A stretch of DNA of 64,000 nt from Porphyromonas sp. (GCA_022772085.1 JALFBN010000005.1:62001-126000); one strand, 5' to 3'; positions 7,840 through 17,002 are shown, counted from the stretch's first letter. Numbers and translations: made by a program. The notes: generated by a model not told the origin, from the letters alone.

Positions 7840-10452
7840 TTAGCGGGCAGGTATGACTACTTTGTAGCTTTCTGCATCAATTTGTAGGAGGTAAACGCCG
7901 ACTCCTTGTGTGCAGAGAGTCTGTGTTTCTCCCGTTGCACGGCATTGACCGAGTAGCATCCCTTCGAGAGTATATAGGCGGATCAAACTATCCGTGGAAA
8001 GCCCTTGTATGGTTATCGTCTCCTCACTGACTGCAATTTGCAGGCTAGAGGGAGATAGGGTGTGTTCTACTCCGACTAACTTCTCTGCAATCTTTACGTT
8101 ATCAAGGCGGTAGATGGTCATTTTTTTATCTGCTTCCCCGAGATATTCAAAGGCAAGGAATTGTATACCGTGGAGGTTAAAGTCTGCCAATTTGAAGGAC
8201 AGGTTCTTCCATTCGTGATCGCTGTTTTCAGTGAGATTTTGTAGTGTTGTGATCTTCCCTTGAGGGGTGATGTGCACGAGGTGTAGCTCTGCTCCATCGG
8301 CTTTGACGGTGGCTAGATCGAAGGCGAGTTTGCTCTTTTGAACTTCGGGGCTGTCAAAATTGATTGCCGGGAGTACCAATAGGGCATGAGCTTTGCCTAT
8401 GGTCTGTTCCCGAGCATCGATAGCAGGGTAGCGATTGCCTTGGACGCCTGTGGTGCGCATAACCCAAGTACGAGTGCCTTCGAGAGCGATATTACTCCAG
8501 CCTTTAGGGATACGAGCTTCGGCATTGAAGTCTTCGTCTAGTTCGGTAATAGGCTCGGTGGTGTCTAGATTCAATGGATTATTAGGATCTTCCACTGTGG
8601 CACGCAGGGGGATGTATAGGACGTTTACTTTGTCGTAATCGACTTGAATATATCCCGAGAATGTCCCCACTTTGTCCGTATTGAGCATGAGCGTAATGGT
8701 ACCCGTGCCATTGTCATATTCACTATCCACAACGAAAGCTTTGGCGATAGAGGGGATCACGCGTACCTTTGGGGCATGAGTAAGGTTTTCACCGCTGAAA
8801 CGGATGATCCGATCTGCTACGTCGCTGTTTTGTGCCACACGACCAAAGTCAACGGCTTCTGTATCTACCCGATATGCGGGATGGGGCTGTGCTGTTTGAT
8901 ATACCTTGATTTCGTCCAAAATGGCGATGCGAGCCTTTTCGCTTGTTGAGATCCTAAGGCGACACTCTTTCAGGCCACCGATCATCTCAAAGTCGTAGGT
9001 GCGTAGGTCTTGCCCCATATTGGGCTTGGGGATGGTGAGATACTTCTCAGAAAGTACACGCTCTTCCTTGTCGAGTAGCTCTACCAAAAATGAGGAGTGG
9101 AGGTCGTTCCAACCATCTGCCATAAGCCGAATACGGAAACTTCCTCGGTTGGCACTGAGATCAAGTAGCTTGGTTTTGACAACACCGAAATCCTCGTTGT
9201 CGCCCAAGCGCAGTACTTGGTTGTCTCCATCTTGGCGGATATAGGTGCCTCGCACGGGCATCCATTTGTCATTTCCTTCCCATTCCTTCATGTCGGGGGT
9301 ATAGCTATCGAAGTCATCTTCGAGCAGTACCTTCTCCTCAAGAGGAGAATCCTCCAGAGCACGTAGCGTCATTTGCTTCCAAGGCTCTTGACTCTGATAA
9401 GTTGCGAGTACCTCACGAGGAGCGTAGACCGTCAGCTGGGGGATGCAGGCTTTGCTGAAAGCGTCGGTAGCCATTACGGGGTTAGTACTGTGTAGGATAA
9501 TCCGTTGCAGCTTAGGACAATTCCAAAAGCTATATCCTTGTAGGTAGGTAAAGGATTCCGAGAGTTCGATAGAGCGCAGGGATACGCAGTCCGCAAAATG
9601 ATCTTGAGGGATTACGTTGGTGCCATCAGCCAGATATACTTCTTCGAGAGCCGTGCATCCGTGGAAGGTCCCCGTGGGAAGCATTGCCATACTACTTTCC
9701 ATACGTGCGTATTTCAGTTGCTTGCAGTCTTTGAAGATCTGGTTACCGAGGTTATCTGCCTCCGCATGGAGTATAATGTAGCGCAGTCCACTTTTTTCAA
9801 AAGAGTTACTTCCGATATCCTTGGTTGATGTGGGTATGTTAAAGCTTGTCAGTGCCGTACACCCTGAGAATGCGAATCCACGAATGCGGATGAGGGACTT
9901 CCCGAATGAGATGTTTGACAGAGCGGTACAGTTTTGGAAGGCTGCCCACTCGACGACCGTGATGTTTTGGGTATTGCGTACCTCCCTTAGTGCCGTGCTT
10001 CCTTGGAATGCAGACTCGTCAATGAGGGTCACCGTCTTGGGTAGTACAATGGTTTGGAGCGAGAGGCACCGGGCAAACATAGATTTGCCAATGCGATCGG
10101 GATTGGGATAGGCATCGTCGAGGAAATTATATTTCTCGAGATCACGGACAAAAGTTGCTTCCTTCAGATCAAGATAGGTAAGCGTACCGGATTGCTCCGT
10201 TTGTTGGTACAGATCAAACGATCCTCCCGAGAGGGTGCGTAGGTAGGCAATGTCTTTGCCATTGATTTCCCCTTTGATCTGGAGGGCGGTGACGGGTTGT
10301 TGGGTTGTCGCAAGGATGGTTTCCTCCAGCGCACCTACGCGAGGTACGGTTATTTTTAGAGGGTTTTGTGCATAGCCTACGAAGCTAAGGCAGAGCGTTG
10401 TTACGCAAGCTATGCGAATGACAACGAAATGGAGTAAAGATCTTTCTCTCAT
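7840..10452 (-). CDS. BspA-like leucine-rich repeat protein with T9SS sorting domain
   Basis: 870 residues. A signal peptide (MRERSLLHFVV to about residue 28, ending VGYAQ) precedes LRR_5/BspA-type repeats at about residues 95-340 (units such as FQNCTALSNISFGKSLIRI and FSGCTALTSFNIP). A beta region follows. A choice-of-anchor J-like domain lies at about 630-785 (DEDFNAEARIPKGWSN, HALLVLPAINF). The last ~70 residues form a T9SS C-terminal domain (SLIRLYTLEGMLLGQ ... VGVYLLQIDAESYKVVIPAR). BspA-type proteins bind host matrix proteins and other bacteria; this is a likely surface adhesin. A minus-strand -7 box TACATTTG lies at 10526-10533. Confidence 0.9.
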   Translation of the reverse strand: MRERSLLHFVVIRIACVTTLCLSFVGYAQNPLKITVPRVGALEETILATTQQPVTALQIKGEINGKDIAYLRTLSGGSFDLYQQTEQSGTLTYLDLKEATFVRDLEKYNFLDDAYPNPDRIGKSMFARCLSLQTIVLPKTVTLIDESAFQGSTALREVRNTQNITVVEWAAFQNCTALSNISFGKSLIRIRGFAFSGCTALTSFNIPTSTKDIGSNSFEKSGLRYIILHAEADNLGNQIFKDCKQLKYARMESSMAMLPTGTFHGCTALEEVYLADGTNVIPQDHFADCVSLRSIELSESFTYLQGYSFWNCPKLQRIILHSTNPVMATDAFSKACIPQLTVYAPREVLATYQSQEPWKQMTLRALEDSPLEEKVLLEDDFDSYTPDMKEWEGNDKWMPVRGTYIRQDGDNQVLRLGDNEDFGVVKTKLLDLSANRGSFRIRLMADGWNDLHSSFLVELLDKEERVLSEKYLTIPKPNMGQDLRTYDFEMIGGLKECRLRISTSEKARIAILDEIKVYQTAQPHPAYRVDTEAVDFGRVAQNSDVADRIIRFSGENLTHAPKVRVIPSIAKAFVVDSEYDNGTGTITLMLNTDKVGTFSGYIQVDYDKVNVLYIPLRATVEDPNNPLNLDTTEPITELDEDFNAEARIPKGWSNIALEGTRTWVMRTTGVQGNRYPAIDAREQTIGKAHALLVLPAINFDSPEVQKSKLAFDLATVKADGAELHLVHITPQGKITTLQNLTENSDHEWKNLSFKLADFNLHGIQFLAFEYLGEADKKMTIYRLDNVKIAEKLVGVEHTLSPSSLQIAVSEETITIQGLSTDSLIRLYTLEGMLLGQCRATGETQTLCTQGVGVYLLQIDAESYKVVIPAR

Positions 10453-10525
10453 AATATTTTAAAGATAAATGCAAAATCTCTCTAGTAGGGTCTTTGTATG
10501 CGTGTACCTCTACTGCGATACGTTG

Positions 10526-10533
10526 CAAATGTA
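10526..10533 (-). promoter_or_regulatory. -7 box of the LRR protein gene
   Basis: TACATTTG on the minus strand, about 75 nt before the start codon at 10452. It fits TAnnTTTG, but the -33 element is not clear. The surrounding 10453-10690 interval is AT-rich and otherwise empty. Confidence 0.5.
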
Positions 10534-10661
10534 CGATATATTTCAATATTAGTTCGCTCTATTTATTAAATAGTATTTGAAGAGATTTAAGGGGTGTGGA
10601 AGACCCTTTTTCTGTTTGTATTTTTATCTCTTACTATGTCGGATAGTTGATAAGAAAAATG

Positions 10662-10669
10662 TACCTTTG
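10662..10669 (+). promoter_or_regulatory. -7 box for tRNA-Arg
   Basis: TACCTTTG ending 22 nt before the tRNA, the same distance as at the other two tRNA genes in this window. The -33 element is weak. Confidence 0.55.
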
Positions 10670-10691
10670 TCCCTCAGAGTAGAGTTTTCTT

Positions 10692-10765
10692 GGCTCGGTA
10701 GCTTAGCTGAATAGAGCGTCAGATTCCGGTTCTGAAGGTCGTGGGTTTGAATCCCACCCGGGTCA
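10692..10765 (+). tRNA. tRNA-Arg (anticodon CCG)
   Basis: Complete cloverleaf: acceptor GGCTCGG/CCGGGTC with two G-U pairs; anticodon stem TCAGA/TCTGA around loop TTCCGGT; T arm GTGGG-TTTGAAT-CCCAC; discriminator A. The anticodon CCG reads CGG arginine codons. CCA is not encoded. Confidence 0.95.
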
Positions 10766-10843
10766 CACCCCTCTCTGTTTTTGTAAGGGATATTGTGGTT
10801 GTGTACTCTCTGCTTTATCAAAAAAAGTAGCCAAGGGAGGGTA

Positions 10844-10870
10844 TTGGTTTGAGAATAATTTGTACCTTTG
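10844..10870 (+). promoter_or_regulatory. Promoter of tRNA-Pro
   Basis: TTG at 10844-10846 and TACCTTTG at 10863-10870, ending 20 nt before the tRNA. Confidence 0.6.
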
Positions 10871-10890
10871 CACCGACTAAGGGTTTTTAT

Positions 10891-10968
10891 CGGGGTGTAG
10901 CGCAGTCCGGTTAGCGCACCTGCTTTGGGAGCAGGGGGTCCTGCGTTCGAATCGCAGTACCCCGACCA
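10891..10968 (+). tRNA. tRNA-Pro (anticodon TGG), CCA encoded
   Basis: Acceptor CGGGGTG/TACCCCG; anticodon stem CCTGC/GCAGG around TTTGGGA gives anticodon TGG; T arm CTGCG-TTCGAAT-CGCAG; the 3' ACCA (10965-10968) is encoded in the DNA, unlike the other two tRNAs here. Confidence 0.96.
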
Positions 10969-10978
10969 AGAGAAAAAA

Positions 10979-11028
10979 AGAGCTGTATCGCCTTCCTCTT
11001 TCTGAGGAGAGATGCGGTTCTTTTTTTT
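10979..11028 (+). terminator. Intrinsic terminator after tRNA-Pro
   Basis: AGAGCTGTATC (10979-10989) pairs in full, with three G-U pairs, to GATGCGGTTCT (11011-11021). An inner CCTC/GAGG hairpin and a run of eight T (11021-11028) complete the terminator. Confidence 0.8.
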
Positions 11029-11113
11029 GTTCCGATTTTGCTTCTTGTGGCGCATCTCTCTTCTCTCTTTAGCCTTCTATACAGTCTGCTTAAGGTTATT
11101 TGCTTCAGATGCC

Positions 11114-11144
11114 TTTGTTGGTATGGGTGCATTTCGTACCTTTG
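11114..11144 (+). promoter_or_regulatory. porX promoter
   Basis: TTTG at 11114-11117 and TACCTTTG at 11137-11144, with standard spacing. The expected start point (about 5-6 nt after the box) lies only 1-3 nt before the porX ATG at 11151, so the mRNA would be nearly leaderless. Confidence 0.7.
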
Positions 11145-11150
11145 TAATAT

Positions 11151-12704
11151 ATGTCCACAGCAGTAAGACAATACAAAATACTTTGGGTGGATGATGAGAT
11201 CGACCTGCTCAAACCCCATATCCTTTTCCTTGAAAAGAAAGGGTACGAGGTCGTTGCAGCTTTGAGTGGTAGTGATGCTTTGGAGATGCTGATGCACGAA
11301 CCCTATGACCTCGTTTTCCTAGATGAAAATATGCCGGGGCTTTCGGGGCTCGAAACGCTGGAGCAATTACGCTCGCAATACCCCCATCTCCCCGTTGTGA
11401 TGGTGACCAAAAGCGATGAAGAGCAGCTCATGAATCAAGCCATTGCAGGTAAAACCGTCGATTTTTTGATCAAGCCCGTCAATCCCAGTCAACTCCTCCT
11501 TACTCTGAAAAAGATCTTACAACGCAATGATCTTATCGGGGAGGCCACCGTGGCTGATTATCAAAAAGCCTTCAGAGAAACCTCCATGCAACTGATGCAA
11601 CAGATGGGACTGGAGGAATGGAAGTCGCTTTATAAAAGTTTGGCAGAGCGGAGCCTTCTCCTAGAGGAGCACCCCGAACTGGCCGAGATGCATACCTTGC
11701 AGTGTCGGGAGGCTCAGCTTCAATTCGGGCGATTTGTACGAGATCATTACAAGGGATGGATCACAAGTCCTAAGGAGCGACCCATGATGAGTCCCGACCT
11801 CTTCGCAAAACGGGTCCTTCCTATGCTGGATGCGGGTGAAAAAGTCTTCTTTGTCTTGATTGATAATTTTCGCTACGATCAATGGCTTGCTGTGAAGGAT
11901 CTCCTCGGAGATCTCTACTATTTTGATGAAGATCTCTATGTATCCATCCTGCCCACAGCTACGCAATACGCACGTAATGCCATATTTTCGGGCTTGATGC
12001 CCGCTGATATTGCCAAAAACTTCCCCGATTTGTGGGTTGACGAAGAGAGTGAAGAGGGGAAAAATGTTAATGAAGCTCCTCTCATCAAGAGCCTTTTAGA
12101 TCGCTTTCGCAAGCCTTACACTTTCTCTTACAATAAGGTTTATGATACCCGCTATGGGGAGAAGCTGCTTAACTCTATGGACAATTTGGCGCACTATCCG
12201 CTCAATGTCGTGGTCCTTAACTTCGTCGATATGCTTTCGCATGCACGTACCGAGAGTAAGATGATCCGTGAACTCGCTGTGGATGAGGCGGCATACCGAT
12301 CCCTTACACGCAGTTGGTTTAAGCACTCCACGACCTATCGTCTCTTTCGTAAGATGGCAGAAATGGGATACAAGGTGCTTCTTACAACCGATCATGGCAC
12401 AATTCGAGTACAAAATCCTGTGAAGGTAGTAGGCGATCGTAATACCAGTACCAACCTGCGCTATAAGCTCGGGAAACATCTTTCGTACAATGCAAAGGAG
12501 GTTTTTGCCATGACACGCCCTCGTGATTTTGGATTGCCCGAGAACTCCATTACCGATAATTTTATCTTTTGCTATGAGGATAAGTTCTTTGCTTATCCCA
12601 ATAATTATAATTATTACGTGAGTTATTACCGAGATACCTTTCAGCATGGAGGGATCTCCATGGAAGAGATGCTAATTCCTTTTATTGCATTACAACCCAA
12701 ATGA
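11151..12704 (+). CDS. porX: PorX, response regulator with PglZ domain controlling type IX secretion
   Basis: 517 residues, essentially the length of Porphyromonas gingivalis PorX. The N-terminal receiver domain (about 8-125) has the acidic pair D14/D15, the phospho-acceptor D58 in FLDENMPG, T at VMVTKSD and K in FLIKP. Instead of a DNA-binding domain, residues about 200-517 form a PglZ/alkaline-phosphatase-like domain: FVLIDNFRYDQW, TATQYARNAIFSG with the nucleophile Thr at about 271, VVLNFVDMLSH and LLTTDHGT as metal ligands. PorX with its kinase PorY regulates T9SS genes, and the PglZ domain is reported to hydrolyse oligonucleotides. The stop overlaps tsaE (ATGA), so it heads an operon. 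Four T9SS cargo genes lie in this window. Confidence 0.97.
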   Translation: MSTAVRQYKILWVDDEIDLLKPHILFLEKKGYEVVAALSGSDALEMLMHEPYDLVFLDENMPGLSGLETLEQLRSQYPHLPVVMVTKSDEEQLMNQAIAGKTVDFLIKPVNPSQLLLTLKKILQRNDLIGEATVADYQKAFRETSMQLMQQMGLEEWKSLYKSLAERSLLLEEHPELAEMHTLQCREAQLQFGRFVRDHYKGWITSPKERPMMSPDLFAKRVLPMLDAGEKVFFVLIDNFRYDQWLAVKDLLGDLYYFDEDLYVSILPTATQYARNAIFSGLMPADIAKNFPDLWVDEESEEGKNVNEAPLIKSLLDRFRKPYTFSYNKVYDTRYGEKLLNSMDNLAHYPLNVVVLNFVDMLSHARTESKMIRELAVDEAAYRSLTRSWFKHSTTYRLFRKMAEMGYKVLLTTDHGTIRVQNPVKVVGDRNTSTNLRYKLGKHLSYNAKEVFAMTRPRDFGLPENSITDNFIFCYEDKFFAYPNNYNYYVSYYRDTFQHGGISMEEMLIPFIALQPK

Positions 12705-13123
12705 TTACGCTTACAATAACTTCTCTAGAAGATCTTAGAAATACGGCTCGTACCCTGCTGGACTTGGCGGAGGAGCACCGTGTTTTTGCCTTTCATGCCC
12801 CTATGGGTACGGGTAAAACCACCTTTATAACGGCTCTTTGTGAGGAGTTGGGCGTGGGCGATCCTATAAATAGCCCTACCTTTGCTATCGTTAATGAATA
12901 CGAGATTCCCGATAAACAGGAGGTAATATACCATATGGATTGTTATCGTTTGGAGCGGATGGAAGATGCGTTTAACGTGGGCTTTCAAGACTATCTCTCC
13001 AGCGGATCGTACTGCTTCATTGAGTGGCCTGAGGTTATTGAAAGCCTATTGCCCGATGATGTGGTGCGAATTGAGATGTGCGAACGAGAAGATGGAGCCC
13101 GTCTTCTCTCCTGTGATTTATAG
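12701..13123 (+). CDS. tsaE: TsaE, tRNA t6A37 biosynthesis ATPase
   Basis: 140 residues, normal for the family. The Walker A motif is GTGKTTF (about residues 37-43), with conserved [11 protein letters not shown] and the Walker B-like MDCYRL and FIEWPE segments typical of TsaE. It acts with TsaB, TsaC and TsaD to make N6-threonylcarbamoyladenosine on ANN-decoding tRNAs in the cytoplasm. The start overlaps the porX stop by four bases (ATGA), so it is translationally coupled to porX. Confidence 0.95.
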   Translation: MITLTITSLEDLRNTARTLLDLAEEHRVFAFHAPMGTGKTTFITALCEELGVGDPINSPTFAIVNEYEIPDKQEVIYHMDCYRLERMEDAFNVGFQDYLSSGSYCFIEWPEVIESLLPDDVVRIEMCEREDGARLLSCDL

Positions 13124-13130
13124 CAATCAT

Positions 13131-13718
13131 ATGGAAGCAATTGATATTGAACACCTCCGGGTGGGAGCACTGCATCGAGGGTCCATCGAGGTAATCTGTG
13201 GATCTATGTTTAGTGGAAAAACGGAGGAGTTGATGCGTCGTCTTCGGCGTGCCGTTATTGCCAAGATGAAGGTAGAGGTCTACAAACCGGCTACCGATGT
13301 GCGCTACGACGAGTCCAAAGTCGTGTCTCATGATGCCCACGCAATTGATTCCATCCCACTAGAGAATGCTCAAATGATCCTCATATATGCCTCGGATGCC
13401 GATGTCGTAGGGATCGATGAAGCTCAATTCTTTGATAATGTGCTGATTGATGTCGTTCATGAATTGGCAGATAGTGGCAAGCGTGTGATCATTGCCGGAT
13501 TGGATATGGATTTCCGTCGCAATCCGTTTGGACCTATGCCTCAACTCATGGCACTGGCGGACTCCGTAACCAAGGTGCATGCCGTTTGCGTGGATTGCGG
13601 TAAGCCGGCTAATTACTCCTACCGCCTTTCAGATGACGATCGGCAGGTACTTCTCGGAGAGTTGGACGAGTATCGCCCCCTCTGTCGGGAGTGTTTCCTC
13701 CATCGGCAGCATAAATAA
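13131..13718 (+). CDS. tdk: Thymidine kinase
   Basis: 195 residues from the ATG at 13131, 7 bp after the tsaE stop; an in-frame ATG at 13092 would overlap tsaE and is less likely. The P-loop is [11 protein letters not shown], with the DEAQFF Walker B/catalytic element and the lid and zinc-ribbon cysteines [13 protein letters not shown] ... CREC. This is the type II (TK1-like) thymidine kinase that phosphorylates thymidine for salvage. It lies in the porX run. Confidence 0.95.
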   Translation: MEAIDIEHLRVGALHRGSIEVICGSMFSGKTEELMRRLRRAVIAKMKVEVYKPATDVRYDESKVVSHDAHAIDSIPLENAQMILIYASDADVVGIDEAQFFDNVLIDVVHELADSGKRVIIAGLDMDFRRNPFGPMPQLMALADSVTKVHAVCVDCGKPANYSYRLSDDDRQVLLGELDEYRPLCRECFLHRQHK

Positions 13719-13733
13719 TTAGATACAGATGAT

Positions 13734-14069
13734 ATGAATGATAGAAGAATCAGTAAAATAGCCCGATTGATCCAGAAGTCTCTAGGAGAGTTGTTTCGCA
13801 AACAGACGCAGATGTCTCCCGGGGTGCTTATCAGCGTTACGCGAGTGGTGCCGAGTCCCGACCTCTCCTTTTGTAAAGTTTATTTGAGTATTTTCCCCTC
13901 AGAGAAGGCCGGCGAGGTGCATGAACAGATCCGGCGAGCTACGGCTCAGATCCGTTATGCCTTGGGTGTGGATTTGGGTTCGCAATTGCGTGTTATCCCC
14001 GAGTTGGTCTTTATTGTTGATGATACTTTGGATTATTTGGACAATATAGATCGCCTCTTGGCAAAGTGA
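13734..14069 (+). CDS. rbfA: Ribosome-binding factor A
   Basis: 111 residues, the normal length. RRISKIARLIQKSLGELF is the N-terminal helix and the KH-like core contains SPDLSFCKVYLSIFP; LRVIPELVFIVDDTLDY is the conserved C-terminal strand and helix of RbfA (PELxFxxDxSxxY). It helps mature the 30S subunit at the 16S 5' end. It starts 15 bp after tdk and is followed by the permease gene after 42 bp. Confidence 0.95.
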   Translation: MNDRRISKIARLIQKSLGELFRKQTQMSPGVLISVTRVVPSPDLSFCKVYLSIFPSEKAGEVHEQIRRATAQIRYALGVDLGSQLRVIPELVFIVDDTLDYLDNIDRLLAK

Positions 14070-14111
14070 ATTGCCTAAAGAGAGAACGGCTCTCGTTTTC
14101 TTTAAGTTCCC

Positions 14112-15320
14112 ATGTCTTTAGCCTACTTCATTGCACAACGATACTTCTTGCGTCGCAAGCGATTTCATGCGGTGCAGGTGGTTTCTGCGGTTAGTTCCAT
14201 AGCTGTCGGAGTTGTAGTAATGGCTGTTGTGGTAATTCTTTCCATCTACAATGGTTATGAGGAGATCTTGCTTCGTTCGGCAAGTTGCTTTGATGCTCCG
14301 TTGCGTATAGAGCGATCGGATGGAGCGGCCTTCGATGTGACAGCTCCCGTAATAGAGCAGGTTCGCCGGCATCCTAAGGTATTTGCTTCGTCCCGATTGG
14401 TACGAGGAGAAGGGATTTTCGGTAGTGCCTCAGGGCATATTGCGGCCCACCTCTTAGGGGTGGAGGCATCTTATCCCGAGTTTATGCACCTTGACACATT
14501 ATTTTTGGAGGGCGATTTCTCGGCTATGCCTCATCAATACGCACTAGGTGCAGGTCTATACAAAACTTTGGGGACGGGTCAAATTCGAGATTCCCTTACC
14601 CTATACATTCCCAAAAGAAGGGGATATATCAATCCTCTGTTGCCCCATACGGCCTTTCAATATTCGTCAGGGACTTTGACAGCGGTGCTCACGGCAGAGG
14701 AGGAGCGATATGATAGAACGGCTTTCCTTTCCGCGGATGAGCTGGCTTCACTTCTTGAGCTCTCCGAAAGTGCAGCCCATGCTTTGGCGATCATGCCCAC
14801 TTCGGAGGCTTCAATTCCAGACCTGAAAAAATCGTTACAAGAGGCTTTGGGGGCTGATTGGTGCGTCTTGGATCGCAAAGAGCAACAGCCCGATCTTCTT
14901 CGTTTGGTCGCAATAGAAAAGTGGCTGACCTTTTTGATTTTGTTCTTTGTCCTCTTGCTTGCGGCATTCAATGTCATTTGTTCCTCCTCCATGCTGATCA
15001 TTGAGAAGCGGCATGATGTGGCGATATATACGGCTTTAGGAGCTCGATTTCAGATGATTCGTTCGATCTTTTTGTGGCAAGGATTCCTCGTTACTCTAGT
15101 TGGAGCTGTCGGTGGATTTTTGTTCGGACTCCTATTGGTTTTCTTGCAATCCCACTTCGGATGGATCTCCTTTGGGGAGGGGATTTACCGATTGCCCTAC
15201 CCTGTTGTGGTGCAGTGGGGCGATCTGCTCTCTCTTGTTGTGGTGGTCATTCTGATTGGTTACCTTTCTGCTTTTTATCCGGTACTTCGGCTTCTTCGGA
15301 GTACTCGTTTCGATCAATAA
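14112..15320 (+). CDS. FtsX-like ABC permease (LolC/LolE type)
   Basis: 402 residues. The arrangement is one N-terminal membrane helix (about 20-45, AVSSIAVGVVVMAVVVILSIYNG), a periplasmic region (about 50-265) and three C-terminal helices (about 270-400), the MacB/LolCE topology. NVICSSSMLIIEKRHDVAIYTALGA is the conserved cytoplasmic coupling segment. It probably works with a LolD-type ATPase encoded elsewhere to release lipoproteins from the inner membrane. It follows rbfA by 42 bp, and a DUF4924 gene follows after 10 bp. Confidence 0.85.
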   Translation: MSLAYFIAQRYFLRRKRFHAVQVVSAVSSIAVGVVVMAVVVILSIYNGYEEILLRSASCFDAPLRIERSDGAAFDVTAPVIEQVRRHPKVFASSRLVRGEGIFGSASGHIAAHLLGVEASYPEFMHLDTLFLEGDFSAMPHQYALGAGLYKTLGTGQIRDSLTLYIPKRRGYINPLLPHTAFQYSSGTLTAVLTAEEERYDRTAFLSADELASLLELSESAAHALAIMPTSEASIPDLKKSLQEALGADWCVLDRKEQQPDLLRLVAIEKWLTFLILFFVLLLAAFNVICSSSMLIIEKRHDVAIYTALGARFQMIRSIFLWQGFLVTLVGAVGGFLFGLLLVFLQSHFGWISFGEGIYRLPYPVVVQWGDLLSLVVVVILIGYLSAFYPVLRLLRSTRFDQ

Positions 15321-15330
15321 TTCTTTTGAT

Positions 15331-15861
15331 ATGGCGCAAGTCCTTTCATTGGCTCAGATGTCGGAACAAAATCCGGCTGAGTATCTTATTTATATGTGGT
15401 ATCTTGAATCCATGGTTCGTGGATTGCCCGAAGATGTAGACTTTGAACGATTTTTGGCGCAAGCTCCTGATGAGTTGCCCGTACTTGGTTCTCTGAAAGA
15501 GCTACTCCCTCCCCTCCGAAAGGCGATGCAAGAAGAGGAGATTATGAATGCGCCCGAGAAGCACACGGCTCCGCTATCGGCACTTCTAGAGAAGCTGGAG
15601 ACCTTACACAAATCTCTGCTTACCAATGAGCAAGAGCAGGTTTATGAGGGAGTCTATATGCCCCTCTTGCCTGCTATCGTGGAGATCCGTAAACGGAGTG
15701 GAGGGCATACCCTTGGGGAGGTTGAGGCAGCTTTGGTGGCATTGTATGGCTACACATTCCTCAAGCAGCAGCACCAAGAAACTAATCCTGCAACTCAAGA
15801 GATTATGAAAAAGATCTGTTTGTGGCTCAAGGTGTTGGGTGAAAAGTATATGCAGAGTTGA
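15331..15861 (+). CDS. DUF4924 family protein
   Basis: 176 residues from the ATG at 15331, 10 bp after the permease stop; upstream in-frame codons overlap that gene and are rejected. The protein has no signal peptide or membrane helix and is largely helical and acidic (SEQNPAEYLIYMWYLESMVRG near the N-terminus). The sequence and the position behind an FtsX-like permease match the DUF4924 family of Bacteroidota. Function unknown. It overlaps the next reading frame's upstream codons, with the RmlD-like ATG 2 bp after its stop. Confidence 0.7.
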   Translation: MAQVLSLAQMSEQNPAEYLIYMWYLESMVRGLPEDVDFERFLAQAPDELPVLGSLKELLPPLRKAMQEEEIMNAPEKHTAPLSALLEKLETLHKSLLTNEQEQVYEGVYMPLLPAIVEIRKRSGGHTLGEVEAALVALYGYTFLKQQHQETNPATQEIMKKICLWLKVLGEKYMQS

Positions 15862-15863
15862 GG

Positions 15864-16970
15864 ATGAGGGAGTTCGACGAAATACGATTGGCTCAAGAGC
15901 GGGAGCTCTACCTCCTCTCGGGAGCTACGGGACAATTAGGGCTTTCCATACTACGGCATTGGCCTCGAAAGGAGTGTACGATTATGCCGCTTCCTCGGGA
16001 AGCGTTTGATTTGAGCCGTCCCGATTGTTTGGCTCCCATTTTGGAACATTATGCCAGAGGGGCGCAAGAGTACAAACGAATCACGCTGATCCATGCCGCA
16101 GCCTACACCAATGTAGAGCTAGCTGAGCAATATCCCGAAGAGGTTCGTGTGATCAATACGCAAGCTGTGGAGGTACTTGCTAAAACCTGTGCCCGATTAG
16201 GTATTCGGATGATCCAAATCAGTACGGATTATGTTTTCGACGGAACGTATGATCGCCCCTATCCCGTGGATTACCCATGCCATCCGATTTCCGTTTATGG
16301 TACAACGAAATGGTTGGCCGAGGAGGCTGTGAAGCGAGAAATGGAGCGAGGAAGCTATTCGATCGTTCGTACATCATGGCTGTATAGCTGTTATATCCCC
16401 AATAACTTCCTCATGAAGCTCGTGATGACTGTTCCCCAAAAGAGGGTATGGGGTATCGTTGAAGATCAGATTGGAGCACCTACCTCCACGATCTCTCTTG
16501 CTCGTAGTCTCTATCAATTGGTTCAAAAAGAGGAACTGCCACCCATCGTTCATTTGACCAATCGAGGAGAAACCTCTTGGTATGGATTTGCTAAAGCTAT
16601 TTTTGAAAGGATCTCCGTAGGTTATCCCATAGAGGTCTCTCCCATTCGGACGGGGGACTTTCCGACACGAGCCCAACGCCCTCTAAACTCCCGTTTGGAG
16701 TTGACGGATTTAGATCCTCTGCACCCGATCTCTACATGGAAGGAGGGGGTGGACGAAGTCTTCGAGGAACTATATCCGATTTGGCGATTGGCTCAGAATC
16801 TTTCTGCTCGGTATCCGACCTTAGAATCTCCCTTCGATCCATGTCTTAACCTTAGGCCTACATTTTCTAATTCGTTGCCCAACGAGGAGGTACTATACAG
16901 GCGAGCACTTTCTAAACTGCAGGCCTGTAATTCTTTTTGGGATCTGCTCAAAGTGATACTCAAAGACTGA
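15864..16970 (+). CDS. RmlD-like sugar-nucleotide reductase
   Basis: 368 residues from the ATG at 15864. The NAD(P)-binding motif GATGQLG lies at about 18-24, the STDYVFDG motif at about 115 and the catalytic YxxxK as YGTTK at about 139, as in dTDP-4-dehydrorhamnose reductase (SDR family). A genuine RmlD is about 290 residues; this protein has an extra ~70-residue C-terminal segment (after about residue 300) of unknown role. No rmlA, rmlB or rmlC is nearby, so the substrate is uncertain. It may act in cell-surface sugar synthesis or another SDR reaction. Confidence 0.75.
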   Translation: MREFDEIRLAQERELYLLSGATGQLGLSILRHWPRKECTIMPLPREAFDLSRPDCLAPILEHYARGAQEYKRITLIHAAAYTNVELAEQYPEEVRVINTQAVEVLAKTCARLGIRMIQISTDYVFDGTYDRPYPVDYPCHPISVYGTTKWLAEEAVKREMERGSYSIVRTSWLYSCYIPNNFLMKLVMTVPQKRVWGIVEDQIGAPTSTISLARSLYQLVQKEELPPIVHLTNRGETSWYGFAKAIFERISVGYPIEVSPIRTGDFPTRAQRPLNSRLELTDLDPLHPISTWKEGVDEVFEELYPIWRLAQNLSARYPTLESPFDPCLNLRPTFSNSLPNEEVLYRRALSKLQACNSFWDLLKVILKD

Positions 16971-17002
16971 TAGACGTGCGATTGAGATCCCCTTCCCTTT
17001 TG

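Noticed and set aside
10624-11055. 143-residue minus-strand open frame across the tRNA genes
   Set aside because: It lies on top of tRNA-Arg and tRNA-Pro and their promoters; the translated tRNA sequences produce a protein-like but spurious frame.
11151-12704. PorX as a BREX PglZ protein
   Set aside because: The receiver domain with Asp58 and the full-length match to PorX settle it; no BREX genes are near.
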